DNA of 64,000 nt from Saonia flava (GCF_011927795.1 NZ_JAATJJ010000002.1:186001-250000), one strand, 5' to 3'. Positions 44,924 through 54,834 are shown, counted from the first letter of the stretch. Notes: generated from the sequence alone by a model not told the origin. Numbers and translations are program-made.

Positions 44924-46012
44924 ATGACCATGTCCAAAATTTATGCTGTACTTCTGTTGGGTCTACTAATTTCTTGTGGTACAAAACAAGAAAAAATAAA
45001 ACCTGAAATAAAGTCTATTACACAATCTATTTATGCTTCCGCTACCGTTCAACCAGATAGCTTGTATCTGGCCTATGCCGCAGTTAATGGTATTCTAGAT
45101 GCAAACTTGGTAGAGGAAGGGGACAACGTTGAGAAAGGCACCCCCATTTTACAGATAATAAATACCTCTCCTAAACTTTCTACCGAAAATGCTAAAGTTA
45201 ATGTACAATTGGCGAGAGATAATTATAAAGGGAGCTCTGCTCTGCTCAATGATCTTCAAGACCAAATTAAGGCAGCTACTTTGACACTTTCCAACGATTC
45301 CATTAATTTTTTTAGACAAAAAAATCTCTGGGAACAAAAAATAGGATCTCAAATAGAATATGATAATAGAAAGCTGGCATATGAACTTTCCAAAAACAAC
45401 CTAAAACTCTTAAATAGTAATTATGACAGAACCCAAAGAGAACTCGCTGCACAACTAAAACAAGCACAAAACAATTATAAAAGCTCCCAAATTTTAACCA
45501 AAGATTTTACTGTTGTGAGCAAAATAAATGGTAAAGTTTATGCACTATTCAAAAATCCTGGAGAAATAGCAACTACAATGGAGCCGTTGGCATCCATTGG
45601 TTCAAAAAATGTTTTTGTTCTGGACATGTTGGTAGATGAGGTGGATGTAATCAAAATTAAAGTGGGCCAAAAGGCCATGGTTACATTGGATGCCTATAAT
45701 TCCCGTGTGTTTGAAACTAAAATTAATAAGATATACCCAAGAAAAGATGAACGATCACAAACCTTTAAAGTTGAAGCCATATTTATAGCGCCTCCAGAAG
45801 TTTTATATCCAGGTCTATCTGGTGAGGCAAACATTATAATAGCACAGAAAGAAAATATATTGACCATTCCCAAAGAATACCTAATTGGAGAAAATAAAGT
45901 CTTAACAGAAAATGGGGAAGTAGAAATTGATCTTGGGTTAGAAAATTTGGACCATATAGAGGTCTTAAAAGGACTGGATTCGGAAACCTATATCTTAAAG
46001 CCAGACCAATGA
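44924..46012 (+). CDS. HlyD/RND-type periplasmic adaptor lipoprotein
   Basis: A 362-residue lipoprotein (LLLGLLISCGTKQ). LAYAAVNGILDANLVEEGDNVEKGTPILQI is the biotinyl-lipoyl half motif, followed by a helical hairpin (about 85-185) and the barrel domain with FKNPGEIATTMEPLASIG. It links an inner-membrane ABC transporter to the outer envelope. ATG at 44924 or 44930 are both possible. The last 4 bp overlap the permease gene. Confidence 0.9.
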   Translation: MTMSKIYAVLLLGLLISCGTKQEKIKPEIKSITQSIYASATVQPDSLYLAYAAVNGILDANLVEEGDNVEKGTPILQIINTSPKLSTENAKVNVQLARDNYKGSSALLNDLQDQIKAATLTLSNDSINFFRQKNLWEQKIGSQIEYDNRKLAYELSKNNLKLLNSNYDRTQRELAAQLKQAQNNYKSSQILTKDFTVVSKINGKVYALFKNPGEIATTMEPLASIGSKNVFVLDMLVDEVDVIKIKVGQKAMVTLDAYNSRVFETKINKIYPRKDERSQTFKVEAIFIAPPEVLYPGLSGEANIIIAQKENILTIPKEYLIGENKVLTENGEVEIDLGLENLDHIEVLKGLDSETYILKPDQ

Positions 46013-47271
46013 TAAACTGGAAGGTAATACTAAACATAGCCAAAACGCATTTGGTTACAAAACTTAAATCTACCATTACGGCCTCTCTTGGTGTAACCTT
46101 TGGGATCGGGGCCTATATTACCTTGGTAAGTTTTATGACTGGGTTAAATAACATGTTAGATGATCTAGTCCTCAACCAAACGCCACATATTCATTTATAT
46201 AATGAAATAGAACCATCTATTGCCCAGCCTATTGAACTGCATGAGGAATTTGAAAATGCTTTGAACGTTGTTCATTCCATAAAACCCAAAAAAAGTCAAC
46301 AAAAAATTCATAATGCCCTTCCTATCCTCAATTATTTAAAGCAGAATGAAAATGTGAAGGGTGCAACACCTCAAATTAGAGCCCAAATATTCTATATTTC
46401 TGGATCTATTGAACTTGGGGGAAATCTTACCGGGATTGATATTATGGAAGAAGTTAGATTATCCAACATTCAAGATTATATAATAAAAGGTAGTCCAGAA
46501 GCTTTAAAAAATAATGACAGTGGTATTTTGTTAGGCGCAGGTTTGGCAAAAAAAATGTCATTGGATGTTGGAGATAGAGTACAGGTAAGTACAGTAAAGG
46601 GAGATATTTTTCCATTAAAAATTGTAGGAATCTATCAAAGTGGAATTGCCGATATAGATAATGTTCTTAGTTATGCCAATATAAAAACGGTACAACGAAT
46701 CCAAGGAGTAGCACAAAATTTTATAACTGATATCAACATAAAATTGCATGATATAGCCATAGCGCAAAGTATGGCCCTTAGTTTGGAGAAACAATTTAAA
46801 GTAAAGGCAACAGATATCAATGAGGCTAATGCCCAATTTGAAACGGGTTCCGATATTAGAAATTTGATAACCTATGCTGTTTCCATTACGCTTCTTATAG
46901 TTGCAGGCTTTGGAATCTATAATATATTAAATATGCTCATTTATGAGAAAATGAAGGACATTGCCATCCTTAAAGCAACGGGCTTCTCTGGAGCTGATGT
47001 ACAACTTATTTTTATGAGCCAGGCTATGATAATAGGTGCAATTGGAGGCATCTTAGGTCTATTAATAGGATTTGGACTTTCTAGGCTTATAGATAATGTG
47101 GCTTTTGAAACCGAGGCATTGCCCACAATTACAACCTACCCCATTAACTATAATCCGTTGTATTACATCATTGGAATAACCTTTGCCTTATTGTCCACAT
47201 TTGTTGCAGGGTACCTACCCTCCAATAAAGCTAGACGCATAGATCCAGTCCGAATTATAAGAGGAACCTAA
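46009..47271 (+). CDS. ABC transporter permease, MacB/LolC-type
   Basis: A 420-residue permease with one N-terminal helix, a periplasmic MacB_PCD domain (about 45-270) and three C-terminal helices of an FtsX domain (ISLLIVAGFGIYNILNMLIYEKMKDIAILKATGFS is the conserved coupling region). Together with the adaptor and ATPase it forms a MacAB-type tripartite exporter. The substrate is unknown. Confidence 0.92.
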   Translation: MINWKVILNIAKTHLVTKLKSTITASLGVTFGIGAYITLVSFMTGLNNMLDDLVLNQTPHIHLYNEIEPSIAQPIELHEEFENALNVVHSIKPKKSQQKIHNALPILNYLKQNENVKGATPQIRAQIFYISGSIELGGNLTGIDIMEEVRLSNIQDYIIKGSPEALKNNDSGILLGAGLAKKMSLDVGDRVQVSTVKGDIFPLKIVGIYQSGIADIDNVLSYANIKTVQRIQGVAQNFITDINIKLHDIAIAQSMALSLEKQFKVKATDINEANAQFETGSDIRNLITYAVSITLLIVAGFGIYNILNMLIYEKMKDIAILKATGFSGADVQLIFMSQAMIIGAIGGILGLLIGFGLSRLIDNVAFETEALPTITTYPINYNPLYYIIGITFALLSTFVAGYLPSNKARRIDPVRIIRGT

Positions 47272-47280
47272 AAAAGCATT

Positions 47281-47955
47281 ATGGACTTAGTATTAAAGGC
47301 AGAAAACATAAATAAACATTTTAAAAAACCTGTACTGTTCCATGTCCTGAAGGATATTAACTTCAGCATAAAGAAAGGGGAATTTGCCTCTATCATGGGT
47401 AAATCTGGATCTGGAAAGTCTACTTTGCTATATATCTTATCCACAATGGATACTGATTATGAAGGTAAGTTGTTCTTAAATGAAGAGTTAATTACCGGGA
47501 AAGCACACCAGGAACTTTCAAGAATTAGGAACAAACATATTGGTTTTGTTTTCCAGTTTCATTATCTCTTATCAGAATTTAGTGTGCTGGAAAATGTAAT
47601 GCTACCCGCCAAAAAGTTAGCTGAAAAATCACATATAGAAATTGAACATGATGCCATGGAAAAATTGAAAATGCTCAACATTGATCATTTGGCCTTGAAA
47701 AGGGCGTCTAGAATTTCTGGTGGCGAAAAACAACGTGTAGCCATTGCAAGGGCATTAATAAATAACCCCGCTATTTTAATGGGTGATGAGCCCACTGGAA
47801 ATCTAGATAGTTATAACGCAGAAAACGTTTTCCAAATATTTAAACAATTAAAGGAAGAAAAAGGTCTTTCACTTCTGGTTGTTACACACGACAAGGATTT
47901 TGCAAACAGGACGGATCGTATAATTCAAATGGAAGATGGCAGAATTATTACCTAG
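47281..47955 (+). CDS. ABC transporter ATPase, LolD/MacB-type
   Basis: A 224-residue ATPase with Walker A GKSGSGKST (about 41-49), signature SGGEKQRVAIARAL, Walker B ILMGDEPTGNLD and the H loop VTHDKDFA. It lies 9 bp after the permease gene and ends the operon that starts with the M50 protease. Confidence 0.95.
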   Translation: MDLVLKAENINKHFKKPVLFHVLKDINFSIKKGEFASIMGKSGSGKSTLLYILSTMDTDYEGKLFLNEELITGKAHQELSRIRNKHIGFVFQFHYLLSEFSVLENVMLPAKKLAEKSHIEIEHDAMEKLKMLNIDHLALKRASRISGGEKQRVAIARALINNPAILMGDEPTGNLDSYNAENVFQIFKQLKEEKGLSLLVVTHDKDFANRTDRIIQMEDGRIIT

Positions 47956-47964
47956 TATATTAAG

Positions 47965-48858
47965 CTATTTTTGAATAGTAACTTCTGGAAGTCTTATTAT
48001 TTCAATTGTAGCGGAAGCCAAAACTACTTTTCCGTTTGTTTTCTCCACTTCTTGATGAATCTTTTCATTAAGAACATGTTTTGTCATCCTTCTTTTTTTA
48101 TAGTCAACTATATATCTTAAGTTAAATGAAATCCAATTATCTGTCATTGATATGGCCAATGTTGGTGCTACCACAGCGTCCTCAATATAATATTTGCCCA
48201 CCACATCTTTCCATTTGGCCAAAGAATCAGTTGTGTACTCATTTAGCACTTCTGTGGCCACATTTATGAATAGGGTTTTAGCCAATTCCACATCGGAGCC
48301 ATAACGTATGGGCAAATCGAACTCATCCCAAATAAAAGGAAAATCTTGCGAATAATTATAAATGGGCCCCCTAAACACAAAAGCATTGCTAAGCTTAACA
48401 ATTCTGCCACTATAATTGTCACTGGTAACCCATTCGCCTATTTCCATCATTGTAGTATAAATACTATCAATATCAATTATATCCCCCTTAATTCCGTTAA
48501 TCTGGACTCTATCCCCAGGCTTATAAACTTTAACCACAAAAATATAGATGGATCCAGCAATACTCAGTATTAATTCCTGTAATGTTATTGTAATACCCGC
48601 AGTAAACAACCCTATTGCCAAAGTAAAATCTTTGATATTTCCTGTAAAATAAGACAGAGTTAAAATGATTAAAAGTAGATACCCAAATATCTCTATTCCC
48701 TTTTGAGAACGATATCTAGTTGTAGAGTCTGGAAGGTTTTTTTTAATATATCGTCTAAAAAATTGAACAACAACAAGAATAAAAATTACCCAAGCCAAAT
48801 ATTTTAAAACACTTAGAGATAATGAGTTTTGTGACAACCATTGTTTTATTGCGTCCAT
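47965..48858 (-). CDS. Mechanosensitive ion channel family protein
   Basis: A 297-residue MscS-type channel. Three N-terminal hydrophobic segments (about 15-35, 52-72, 78-105) lead to the MscS beta domain: VVKVYKPGDRVQINGIKGDIIDIDSIYTTMMEIGEWVTSDNYSGRIVKLSNAF. It releases solutes under turgor. It is monocistronic and convergent with the exporter operon. No Crp-type box is seen at its start. Confidence 0.9.
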   Translation of the reverse strand: MDAIKQWLSQNSLSLSVLKYLAWVIFILVVVQFFRRYIKKNLPDSTTRYRSQKGIEIFGYLLLIILTLSYFTGNIKDFTLAIGLFTAGITITLQELILSIAGSIYIFVVKVYKPGDRVQINGIKGDIIDIDSIYTTMMEIGEWVTSDNYSGRIVKLSNAFVFRGPIYNYSQDFPFIWDEFDLPIRYGSDVELAKTLFINVATEVLNEYTTDSLAKWKDVVGKYYIEDAVVAPTLAISMTDNWISFNLRYIVDYKKRRMTKHVLNEKIHQEVEKTNGKVVLASATIEIIRLPEVTIQK

Positions 48859-49092
48859 TATTAAATATATAGTATATAATTAATATAAATCTGTTTACTA
48901 GTTCCTTTAACTTAAATATTTTCTTTGCGTATACTTAAGGCGGGAATATTGTATTTAGACACCCTATGTTTTACCAATTTCTTATTAGTAAGAGACTTAA
49001 CGTCCCCTCTTTCCAACCTTACAAGCATATTGCCTTTTCTAGATTTATGCCTATTAAAATGTGAAACTATCCTACAGACTGGTAACAAAAAA

Positions 49093-49104
49093 TGACCAAA
49101 GTCA
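49093..49104 (+). promoter_or_regulatory. Crp-type box upstream of the flavodoxin-like gene
   Basis: TGACCAAAGTCA. TAATTTTA (49128-49135), one mismatch to the -7 box, begins 29.5 bp from the dyad centre. The ATG used is at 49169. This excludes the long upstream in-frame start at 49061, which lies before the box. Confidence 0.74.
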
Positions 49105-49168
49105 TTTTATATCGAATTGTGCTACTCTAATTTTATGGAATCTAAAATTCCATGCAAAATCATTTTTA

Positions 49169-49684
49169 ATGAAACTAATAAAGAAAATACTCATTGGCTT
49201 CTTAATTTTCTTTGGGCTCTTTCTCATGTTCGCAATATGGTATAAATACCAATATTCCATGGATGAGGCCGTTAGTCGTGAGGTAAATTCCATCAGTTTA
49301 AATAAAAAATTGCTGATTGCAACACAGGGAAGCAATTTTAAAAACAAACTAACAGATGAAATTGTAGAATATTATAAAACAGATTCTACTTATATTAAAA
49401 TCATGGATATTTCGTCTTTGGGTACTACTAACTTGGATGATTACGATGCTATTTTGATCATGCATACTTGGGAATACTCAAAACCTCCTTCCCCTATTCA
49501 ATCTTTTATGAATAGTGGCAAGTATAATTCCAAAAAAATGGTGGTTTTTACAACCTCTGGGGAGGGTTCTTATAAAATGGAAAATGTAGATGCCATTACA
49601 GGGGCTTCAAAATTAGAAAATATTGGTAGTCATAAAAATGAAATTGTAAATAAATTAAATCCCATCATTCATAGAAACAACTAA
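49169..49684 (+). CDS. Membrane-anchored flavodoxin-like protein
   Basis: A 171-residue protein with an N-terminal anchor (MKLIKKILIGFLIFFGLFLM) and a soluble domain with flavodoxin-type strands: KKLLIATQGSNFKNKLTDEI, DYDAILIMHTWEYSKPPSPIQSFM and KMVVFTTSGEGSYK. The phosphate loop TQGSNFKN replaces the usual T-x-T-G-x-T, so FMN binding is not certain. The domain should face outside the cytoplasm if the anchor is a signal anchor. An HMA-domain gene follows 10 bp downstream. Confidence 0.7.
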   Translation: MKLIKKILIGFLIFFGLFLMFAIWYKYQYSMDEAVSREVNSISLNKKLLIATQGSNFKNKLTDEIVEYYKTDSTYIKIMDISSLGTTNLDDYDAILIMHTWEYSKPPSPIQSFMNSGKYNSKKMVVFTTSGEGSYKMENVDAITGASKLENIGSHKNEIVNKLNPIIHRNN

Positions 49685-49694
49685 AACATATAAA

Positions 49695-49964
49695 ATGAAC
49701 ACTACAGTAGAAATTCAAAATTTAAAATGTTCTGGATGTGAAAACACTATAGTAAGAAGACTCAATACTTTGGAAGGAATAAGAAACATATTAGTAAACA
49801 TGGAAGATTCAACACTTTCTTTTGAGTATGATACGCTTCTCAACCTTGAAGAATTAAAAAGAAATCTCAGAAAAATTGGGTATCCAATAACGGGGGATGC
49901 TAATAATTTAACAACAAAAACCAAATCCTATATTGCTTGCGCAGTTGGAAGCATGGCTAAATAA
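49695..49964 (+). CDS. Heavy-metal-associated (HMA) domain protein
   Basis: An 89-residue metallochaperone-like protein with the metal site KCSGCENT (CxxC, about residues 11-14) and the beta-alpha-beta repeat typical of copper chaperones. The C-terminal extension (TKTKSYIACAVGSMAK) contains another Cys. It is cotranscribed with the flavodoxin-like gene and overlaps the convergent membrane protein gene by 8 bp. Confidence 0.88.
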   Translation: MNTTVEIQNLKCSGCENTIVRRLNTLEGIRNILVNMEDSTLSFEYDTLLNLEELKRNLRKIGYPITGDANNLTTKTKSYIACAVGSMAK

Positions 49965-50784
49965 TACTTTCTTCTCTTAAATCTTTTAAAAAGAAAAGGG
50001 ATAATGTTGTTCCTATAATCCCAATACTAAACCAAAGTATAGCCAGAAACAAATCAAGGCTCAATTTTTGTAAATACATACTTAAAGACATGGCCATGAG
50101 AGCTATTCCCAAGGTACTGGTCTTTGTAAGCATCACACCAATTAGTTTAATTCCATATTGTCTATTCTTATAATACCCAATTACGGAAATCATCATTAAA
50201 GGGATTACTATTGCCAAATCCAGAGTATACACAATTAGCAGGGGTTCCCCGCTTGGAGTGTCAGATTTATAATTTGGTATAGTAATATGAGAAACAATAT
50301 CGGAAAGCCATAAAAAACTTAGCATACCCGAAATTAATAAAAGGTATACCAGAACCAATCTCTTTATACTATTGTTCTTGGTGACATATTTTCTTTTCTC
50401 AGCCAATGTGTTTTTTAGTGAAATAAAAAGACCTATTAAGGAAAGGCTAAAGATTGGAAGATGAAAAAAATAAAGAAAAGTGAGCTTTGCCTCGAATACA
50501 AAGAAAGAGTAAGTGTACACAAAATAAAATAGTGTTCCACTTAAGACAGTTTCCCATTTTTTAGTTTTAATAGATTTCTGATATGAAAGCAGCAGCAAAG
50601 GGATTGCTACAAAAAGAGTGGCGATATCCTGGCCCAGCCATTGAGCATTGGCCCATTCTCCATCTAGGTATAGATCATTATTAACAATGCTTATTGCACA
50701 GGATATACTGGCAAGAACCAAAATAGAAAATGTAATGTACTTTAAAGAACCTACTTTATACAACTTGTTAAAACCCGATTCCAT
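49957..50784 (-). CDS. Hypothetical polytopic membrane protein
   Basis: A 275-residue protein with about seven or eight hydrophobic segments and short loops, for example YITFSILVLASISCAISIV and LVLVYLLLISGMLSFLWLSDIV. No transporter or enzyme signature is recognised. It is the last gene of the TauE/CbpA operon. Confidence 0.72.
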   Translation of the reverse strand: MESGFNKLYKVGSLKYITFSILVLASISCAISIVNNDLYLDGEWANAQWLGQDIATLFVAIPLLLLSYQKSIKTKKWETVLSGTLFYFVYTYSFFVFEAKLTFLYFFHLPIFSLSLIGLFISLKNTLAEKRKYVTKNNSIKRLVLVYLLLISGMLSFLWLSDIVSHITIPNYKSDTPSGEPLLIVYTLDLAIVIPLMMISVIGYYKNRQYGIKLIGVMLTKTSTLGIALMAMSLSMYLQKLSLDLFLAILWFSIGIIGTTLSLFFLKDLREESII

Positions 50785-50793
50785 ACCTTATTA

Positions 50794-51090
50794 TTAGTGG
50801 CCTTCAAATCTGTTAAGTTTTCTTTTTAAAACGGTCAATTCTTCGTTTAGTTTCTCAATCTTTTCCAAAAGATGGTGAATTGCCTCCAACCCATCTATAT
50901 TTATATTCAGATCATGGTGCAACCGGACCATTTTCTCAAGTTTTGGTAATTCATCAAGATGAAAAAAAGGTTGTTCTTCTGAATAATTAATTTGTACAAT
51001 TTCAAACTCGCTAAGTGCAAAAACAAAAGATTCATCAATCCTATGGCTATCGCAAAAATCCGAAATTGCTATGTACTTTCTTGTTTCCAT
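50794..51090 (-). CDS. CbpM-like chaperone modulator
   Basis: A 98-residue MerR-like HTH plus coiled-coil protein (KYIAISDFCDSHRIDESFVFAL, then HHDLNINIDGLEAIHHLLEKIEKL). This is the CbpM pattern, and CbpM inhibits CbpA by binding its J domain. The gene is 8 bp downstream of the CbpA-like gene, which is the standard arrangement. Confidence 0.85.
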   Translation of the reverse strand: METRKYIAISDFCDSHRIDESFVFALSEFEIVQINYSEEQPFFHLDELPKLEKMVRLHHDLNINIDGLEAIHHLLEKIEKLNEELTVLKRKLNRFEGH

Positions 51091-51098
51091 ATCTTACG

Positions 51099-51986
51099 CT
51101 ATAAATTTGTTTTGGCCAATTCTTTAAATAACTCTTTTTGCTTTTGGGATAATTTGGAAGGCATTTTAATAATATAGGTTACAAAAAGGTCTCCAAATTC
51201 CCCTTCCTTTTTGTATTTGGGAAAACCTTTACCCTGTAATTTAACCTTACTCCCATTTTGGGTTTCTGGTTTTACTTTCATTTTAACTTTTCCATCAAGT
51301 GTGTCCAGCGTTATTTCGCCTCCTAACACTGCCGTTGTCAATGGCAAATTAACCGTTTTGTAAAGATTTGCCCCATCCCTTTTAAAACTAGTGTTATTAA
51401 AAATTGAAAATGTGATATAAAGATCCCCATTGGGACCTCCATTGATTCCTTCACCACCATGCCCACTAATTTTTATAGTTTGGCCATCTTCAACTCCGGC
51501 TGGAATGGTCAAACGTATTTTCTTGTTATTTAGATTTAAAGTCTGTTTATGGGCTACCCTTATATCTGTTAAATTCAATTTTAGTTCTGCACTATAATCC
51601 TGGCCCCTGTACCTTACATTTCTCCCTTGGGTTCTGGAACTCCCTCCAAACATGGACTCAAAAAAATCGGAAAAATCTTCTGCTCTCCCGCTAGAATAGG
51701 TATAACCTCCAGGCCTTCCTTGTTGGCGTCCTGAGCTTTTTGCTTTCTCAAATTCCTCAGCATGCTGCCAATCTTTTCCATACTCATCGTACTTTTTGCG
51801 CTTTTCTGGGTCACTCAATACTTCATTGGCCTCATTAATTTGCTTAAACTTCTTTTCTGCTTCCAAATCATTGGGGTTAAGATCAGGATGATATTTTCTA
51901 GCAAGTTTTCTATAGGCCCCTTTAATATCTTTTTCGGAGGCTTTTTTATCAATCTCCAGTACCTTGTAATAATCAATAAATTCCAT
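51099..51986 (-). CDS. CbpA-like DnaJ-family co-chaperone
   Basis: A 295-residue co-chaperone. The J domain has KYHPDLNP (HPD motif), followed by a Gly-rich linker ([15 protein letters not shown]) and the two C-terminal beta domains of DnaJ ([44 protein letters not shown]). There is no zinc-finger region, so it is the CbpA type. The ATG at 51986 is preferred over a TTG at 51995 that overlaps the upstream stop. Confidence 0.92.
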   Translation of the reverse strand: MEFIDYYKVLEIDKKASEKDIKGAYRKLARKYHPDLNPNDLEAEKKFKQINEANEVLSDPEKRKKYDEYGKDWQHAEEFEKAKSSGRQQGRPGGYTYSSGRAEDFSDFFESMFGGSSRTQGRNVRYRGQDYSAELKLNLTDIRVAHKQTLNLNNKKIRLTIPAGVEDGQTIKISGHGGEGINGGPNGDLYITFSIFNNTSFKRDGANLYKTVNLPLTTAVLGGEITLDTLDGKVKMKVKPETQNGSKVKLQGKGFPKYKKEGEFGDLFVTYIIKMPSKLSQKQKELFKELAKTNL

Positions 51987-51991
51987 AAAAC

Positions 51992-52786
51992 TCAATCTAT
52001 TTTATAACTATATACATCACAGTTAAAATACTCAAAATCACCTTCTTTTAAATTCCATATTGCCCTCATGGAAGAAGGAATATATAATTCATCCATAATT
52101 TTATAATTTTCTGCTATTCCTGTAAAATATTCAAGGTTTTCATCACGGTATCTCTGTGCTTCATAAGAAACAATTAACCCTTCTTCATTAAAATGAAAAA
52201 TACCTTCTGTTGAAATATTATTTATGGAAATATGTGCTTTTACGGAATTTTCATCCATTTCTTCCCATTTAATATTTTTGGATAAAAATCCAATGGGATA
52301 AAATATTAATTCTCCCAAATATCTCCCAAGTGCACTTACATCCGTTTTTGCCCCATCGGCAATTGCTATATCTTTAAGACCAGCAAAGCTAACTTTTACC
52401 TCTGCCATTCCTTGAATACTTTTATCCCGAATAAATATTGGAAATGCATTCGCGTTCCAAATAAAACCAGGGTGTTTGGCAATTATGTATTGCACCGCTG
52501 AAAATTTGGTCCATTTTTTTAATGGGTCTGTTTTAATTCTTCCAGATTGTTTAAATGTAACATTACAATCTATGCACATTCCCAATACACCTACCTTTTC
52601 CAGATATTTTTTCATAATAAAGGGCAAACCTTCCAAATCTTCTTTTTTTATGGTGCTTTCTTTTTTATCATAGATATTAAAAAGAAAGTCCTTTTCCTTT
52701 TCCACATGGGCATTAAAACGGTAAAAACCATAAAAAACAATAAGCACCAGTCCTAAAATAATCACTAATACGAGATAAAGGATCAT
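51992..52786 (-). CDS. DUF6544-like membrane-anchored protein
   Basis: A 264-residue protein with an N-terminal helix ([20 protein letters not shown]) and a soluble domain: [38 protein letters not shown] and [18 protein letters not shown]. The latter resembles the family recently named DUF6544/DUF6920. Function unknown. It lies between the TauE and CbpA genes in one operon, 5-10 bp from each. Confidence 0.68.
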   Translation of the reverse strand: MILYLVLVIILGLVLIVFYGFYRFNAHVEKEKDFLFNIYDKKESTIKKEDLEGLPFIMKKYLEKVGVLGMCIDCNVTFKQSGRIKTDPLKKWTKFSAVQYIIAKHPGFIWNANAFPIFIRDKSIQGMAEVKVSFAGLKDIAIADGAKTDVSALGRYLGELIFYPIGFLSKNIKWEEMDENSVKAHISINNISTEGIFHFNEEGLIVSYEAQRYRDENLEYFTGIAENYKIMDELYIPSSMRAIWNLKEGDFEYFNCDVYSYKID

Positions 52787-52796
52787 ATCAAAATTT

Positions 52797-53534
52797 TTAA
52801 GCTTTAAACAAATGGAACACTAATGTGACAATGCCTATTCCCATTAAAAGAAACAGTACAAATCTCTTAAACTGAGCTTGGGTAATTTTATCCAATATTC
52901 TCTTTCCCATGTAAGTCCCAATAATACTAACCACAATCAATATAGGAATCAAATAAAGGTCATCTACATGCACATACCCATTATACGTATAAACTATACT
53001 TCTACTAAAATCTATTCCCAAATCTATTATCGCCGAGGTAGCAATGAACTTATCTTTCTTCAAATTAAATGCGGTCATTGTTGCCCCCCTTATAGCTCCG
53101 CCAGTTCCCAATAACCCAGCAAACAATCCGGATAAGGTTCCACCTACAATGGCATTACTTTTGGATGGTTTTACCACAAAATTCCTATTTATAATCAATA
53201 CTAGACTAAAAAGAATTAGAAAGCCGCTAAGGGCGTACATTAAAAATTCCGGATTGATATATTTACTTATAAATGCCCCAAGAGAGACAAATAATACAGC
53301 GGGTATTCCCAAGTATAATGCTAAGTTTTTATCGAAACCCTTTTTAAAAAAGGCAATTTTGGTAATATTACTGGACAAATGAAATAAAGCTGTAATTCCC
53401 AAAACAGACTGAAAATCCATGAAATAACTGGCCATTGGAACAAAAAAAACAGAAGAACCAAAACCACCTACTGTGCCCAAAATCTCTGCCAAAATAGAGA
53501 GGATAATAAATATGGGTAAATACCTGCTAAGCAT
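52797..53534 (-). CDS. TauE/SafE-family membrane exporter
   Basis: A 245-residue protein with about seven hydrophobic segments and the family's repeated Gly/Pro motifs (GGFGSSVFFVPMASYFMDF near the start and GLLGTGGAIRGATMTAF in the second half). The family exports sulfite or other small anions. It is first in a five-gene operon with chaperone genes, under a Crp-type box. A sulfite oxidase-like pair occurs in the window (6136-7812), but the two are far apart. Confidence 0.9.
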   Translation of the reverse strand: MLSRYLPIFIILSILAEILGTVGGFGSSVFFVPMASYFMDFQSVLGITALFHLSSNITKIAFFKKGFDKNLALYLGIPAVLFVSLGAFISKYINPEFLMYALSGFLILFSLVLIINRNFVVKPSKSNAIVGGTLSGLFAGLLGTGGAIRGATMTAFNLKKDKFIATSAIIDLGIDFSRSIVYTYNGYVHVDDLYLIPILIVVSIIGTYMGKRILDKITQAQFKRFVLFLLMGIGIVTLVFHLFKA

Positions 53535-53585
53535 AAAAATGAAGTTTAGTTGATCAAATCTAGACTTTGCATCCTGTTTTGAAAA

Positions 53586-53597
53586 TGATAAATGTCA
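53586..53597 (-). promoter_or_regulatory. Crp-type box upstream of the TauE/CbpA operon
   Basis: TGATAAATGTCA. TAGATTTG (53562 to 53555, minus strand) is a full -7 match 29.5 bp from the dyad centre. Dyad to ATG is 52 bp. The next 190 bp toward 53790 hold no other supported feature. Confidence 0.78.
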
Positions 53598-53790
53598 TTC
53601 AGGATTGTAAACAAAGTAATCAGTGAATTCTTTATTATTACAATATCCAAAAAATAATAACCTAGAAGTATAGCAAACTCATAAAAATATTCTGTTAGGA
53701 TAATTACAAAACACATAGTTTTAAAAAACACTAAAAAAATTAGTGCAAATAGAAGCTTACTGGCAAATGCTATATATCATTCCCGAAGTT

Positions 53791-54834
53791 TTATTTGTTA
53801 GAGTCCATATTTTCATCTAATGAAAATCCTGTAGTAGAAGATAATATTTGTTTCAATTCAGTAGTAGTGGTTGCATCAATTAAATTTAAAGTTTTCACAT
53901 TACAGAGCTTTTCTACCAATTGCACACCTCCTAAAGTGTTAGATGTTATTCCGGTAACAATGTCGGGTACAATATCAAATGCCTTCATAAGACCATACAC
54001 TGCGTAGGGATCAGATGCACTCAGAATAGTACACTTTACTTGCTCTCTTATAGCATTTATTGCCAAATCACCATTGTATGGCTCTAAAGGGGAAGCTCCT
54101 ATTTCAACTATTACCACATCTGCATTTTCATGTTCAATCCTACTTAAAAGTTGTTCTAGCTTTTCTTTATACTCGTTCTCGGGGCATATGGACGAAGGAA
54201 GGCCAACATCTACAAAATCCATTACTGAATCTGCCCCTACATCTTTGATTGCCATAATATCCTTAAGTCTTCCTGCTCCGGTAAGCTTGGCGCCAACAAC
54301 TTTATGTCCCGCAAGCTTTAACAAGTTGGTAACAATTCTGGCAGAAGTAGTTTTACCTGCGGACATAGAAGTCCCTACAAAAAGAACCACGGGAGTATTG
54401 AAGGGAATTTTTTTCATAGGTTTCACAAAACTTTCCATTGTAAGCTTTACACCATCTCTACAAACATGCCCTTTATATACTACCTCCATCATACTGGGCA
54501 TAAAAACCGACTTGGAGGTTAACTTTCCCAATAGTCCTGCCCCGGTCAAAACACTCATCTTTAAATCGTCTCCCACATTTCTCCAAGATCCTGTAGCTTC
54601 CAAGGTTGCATGGCGTTCTCCCAAAGCCCCTACAATAGTTTCTCCACCAATTACCCCTCTCATTCGGCCATTGGTAAGTTCTAACTTTAAGGTTTCGCTG
54701 CCTGGATCAATTATTTCACAAACGACATAATCCCCTGTTTCCCATTGTTTTTTGGGTAATTCCTTTAGTTCAAACTCCTTATCGGAAAGATTGGAAATAC
54801 GGGTTAAGGAAGTATAGATATATTTATTGTTCAT
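53791..54834 (-). CDS. P-loop NTPase, DUF1611/MobB-like
   Basis: A 347-residue protein. The N-terminal half (1-140) is beta-rich and unassigned. A P-loop FVGTSMSAGKTTSARIV is at about 151-167, followed by KVVGAKLTGAG and DVVIVEIGASPLEPYNG, which fit a Walker B-type acidic strand. The layout is similar to DUF1611 and MobB-type nucleotide-binding proteins. It is last in an operon with a flavin reductase and an M20 peptidase; its ATG overlaps the peptidase stop. Confidence 0.72.
   Translation of the reverse strand: MNNKYIYTSLTRISNLSDKEFELKELPKKQWETGDYVVCEIIDPGSETLKLELTNGRMRGVIGGETIVGALGERHATLEATGSWRNVGDDLKMSVLTGAGLLGKLTSKSVFMPSMMEVVYKGHVCRDGVKLTMESFVKPMKKIPFNTPVVLFVGTSMSAGKTTSARIVTNLLKLAGHKVVGAKLTGAGRLKDIMAIKDVGADSVMDFVDVGLPSSICPENEYKEKLEQLLSRIEHENADVVIVEIGASPLEPYNGDLAINAIREQVKCTILSASDPYAVYGLMKAFDIVPDIVTGITSNTLGGVQLVEKLCNVKTLNLIDATTTTELKQILSSTTGFSLDENMDSNK

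Noticed and set aside
53546-53731. 61-codon hydrophobic frame on the minus strand
   Set aside because: It contains the Crp-type box at 53586 and lies across the TauE promoter region; composition looks like chance AT-rich sequence.
53768-53779. TGCTATATATCA, one mismatch from the Crp-type box
   Set aside because: No -7 box is found at 29.5 bp on either strand, and it lies after the end of the P-loop NTPase gene, not before a start codon.
54074-54730. 218-codon frame antisense to the P-loop NTPase gene
   Set aside because: The opposite strand carries a clear P-loop protein; the antisense translation is Ser/Thr/Pro-rich with no family pattern.
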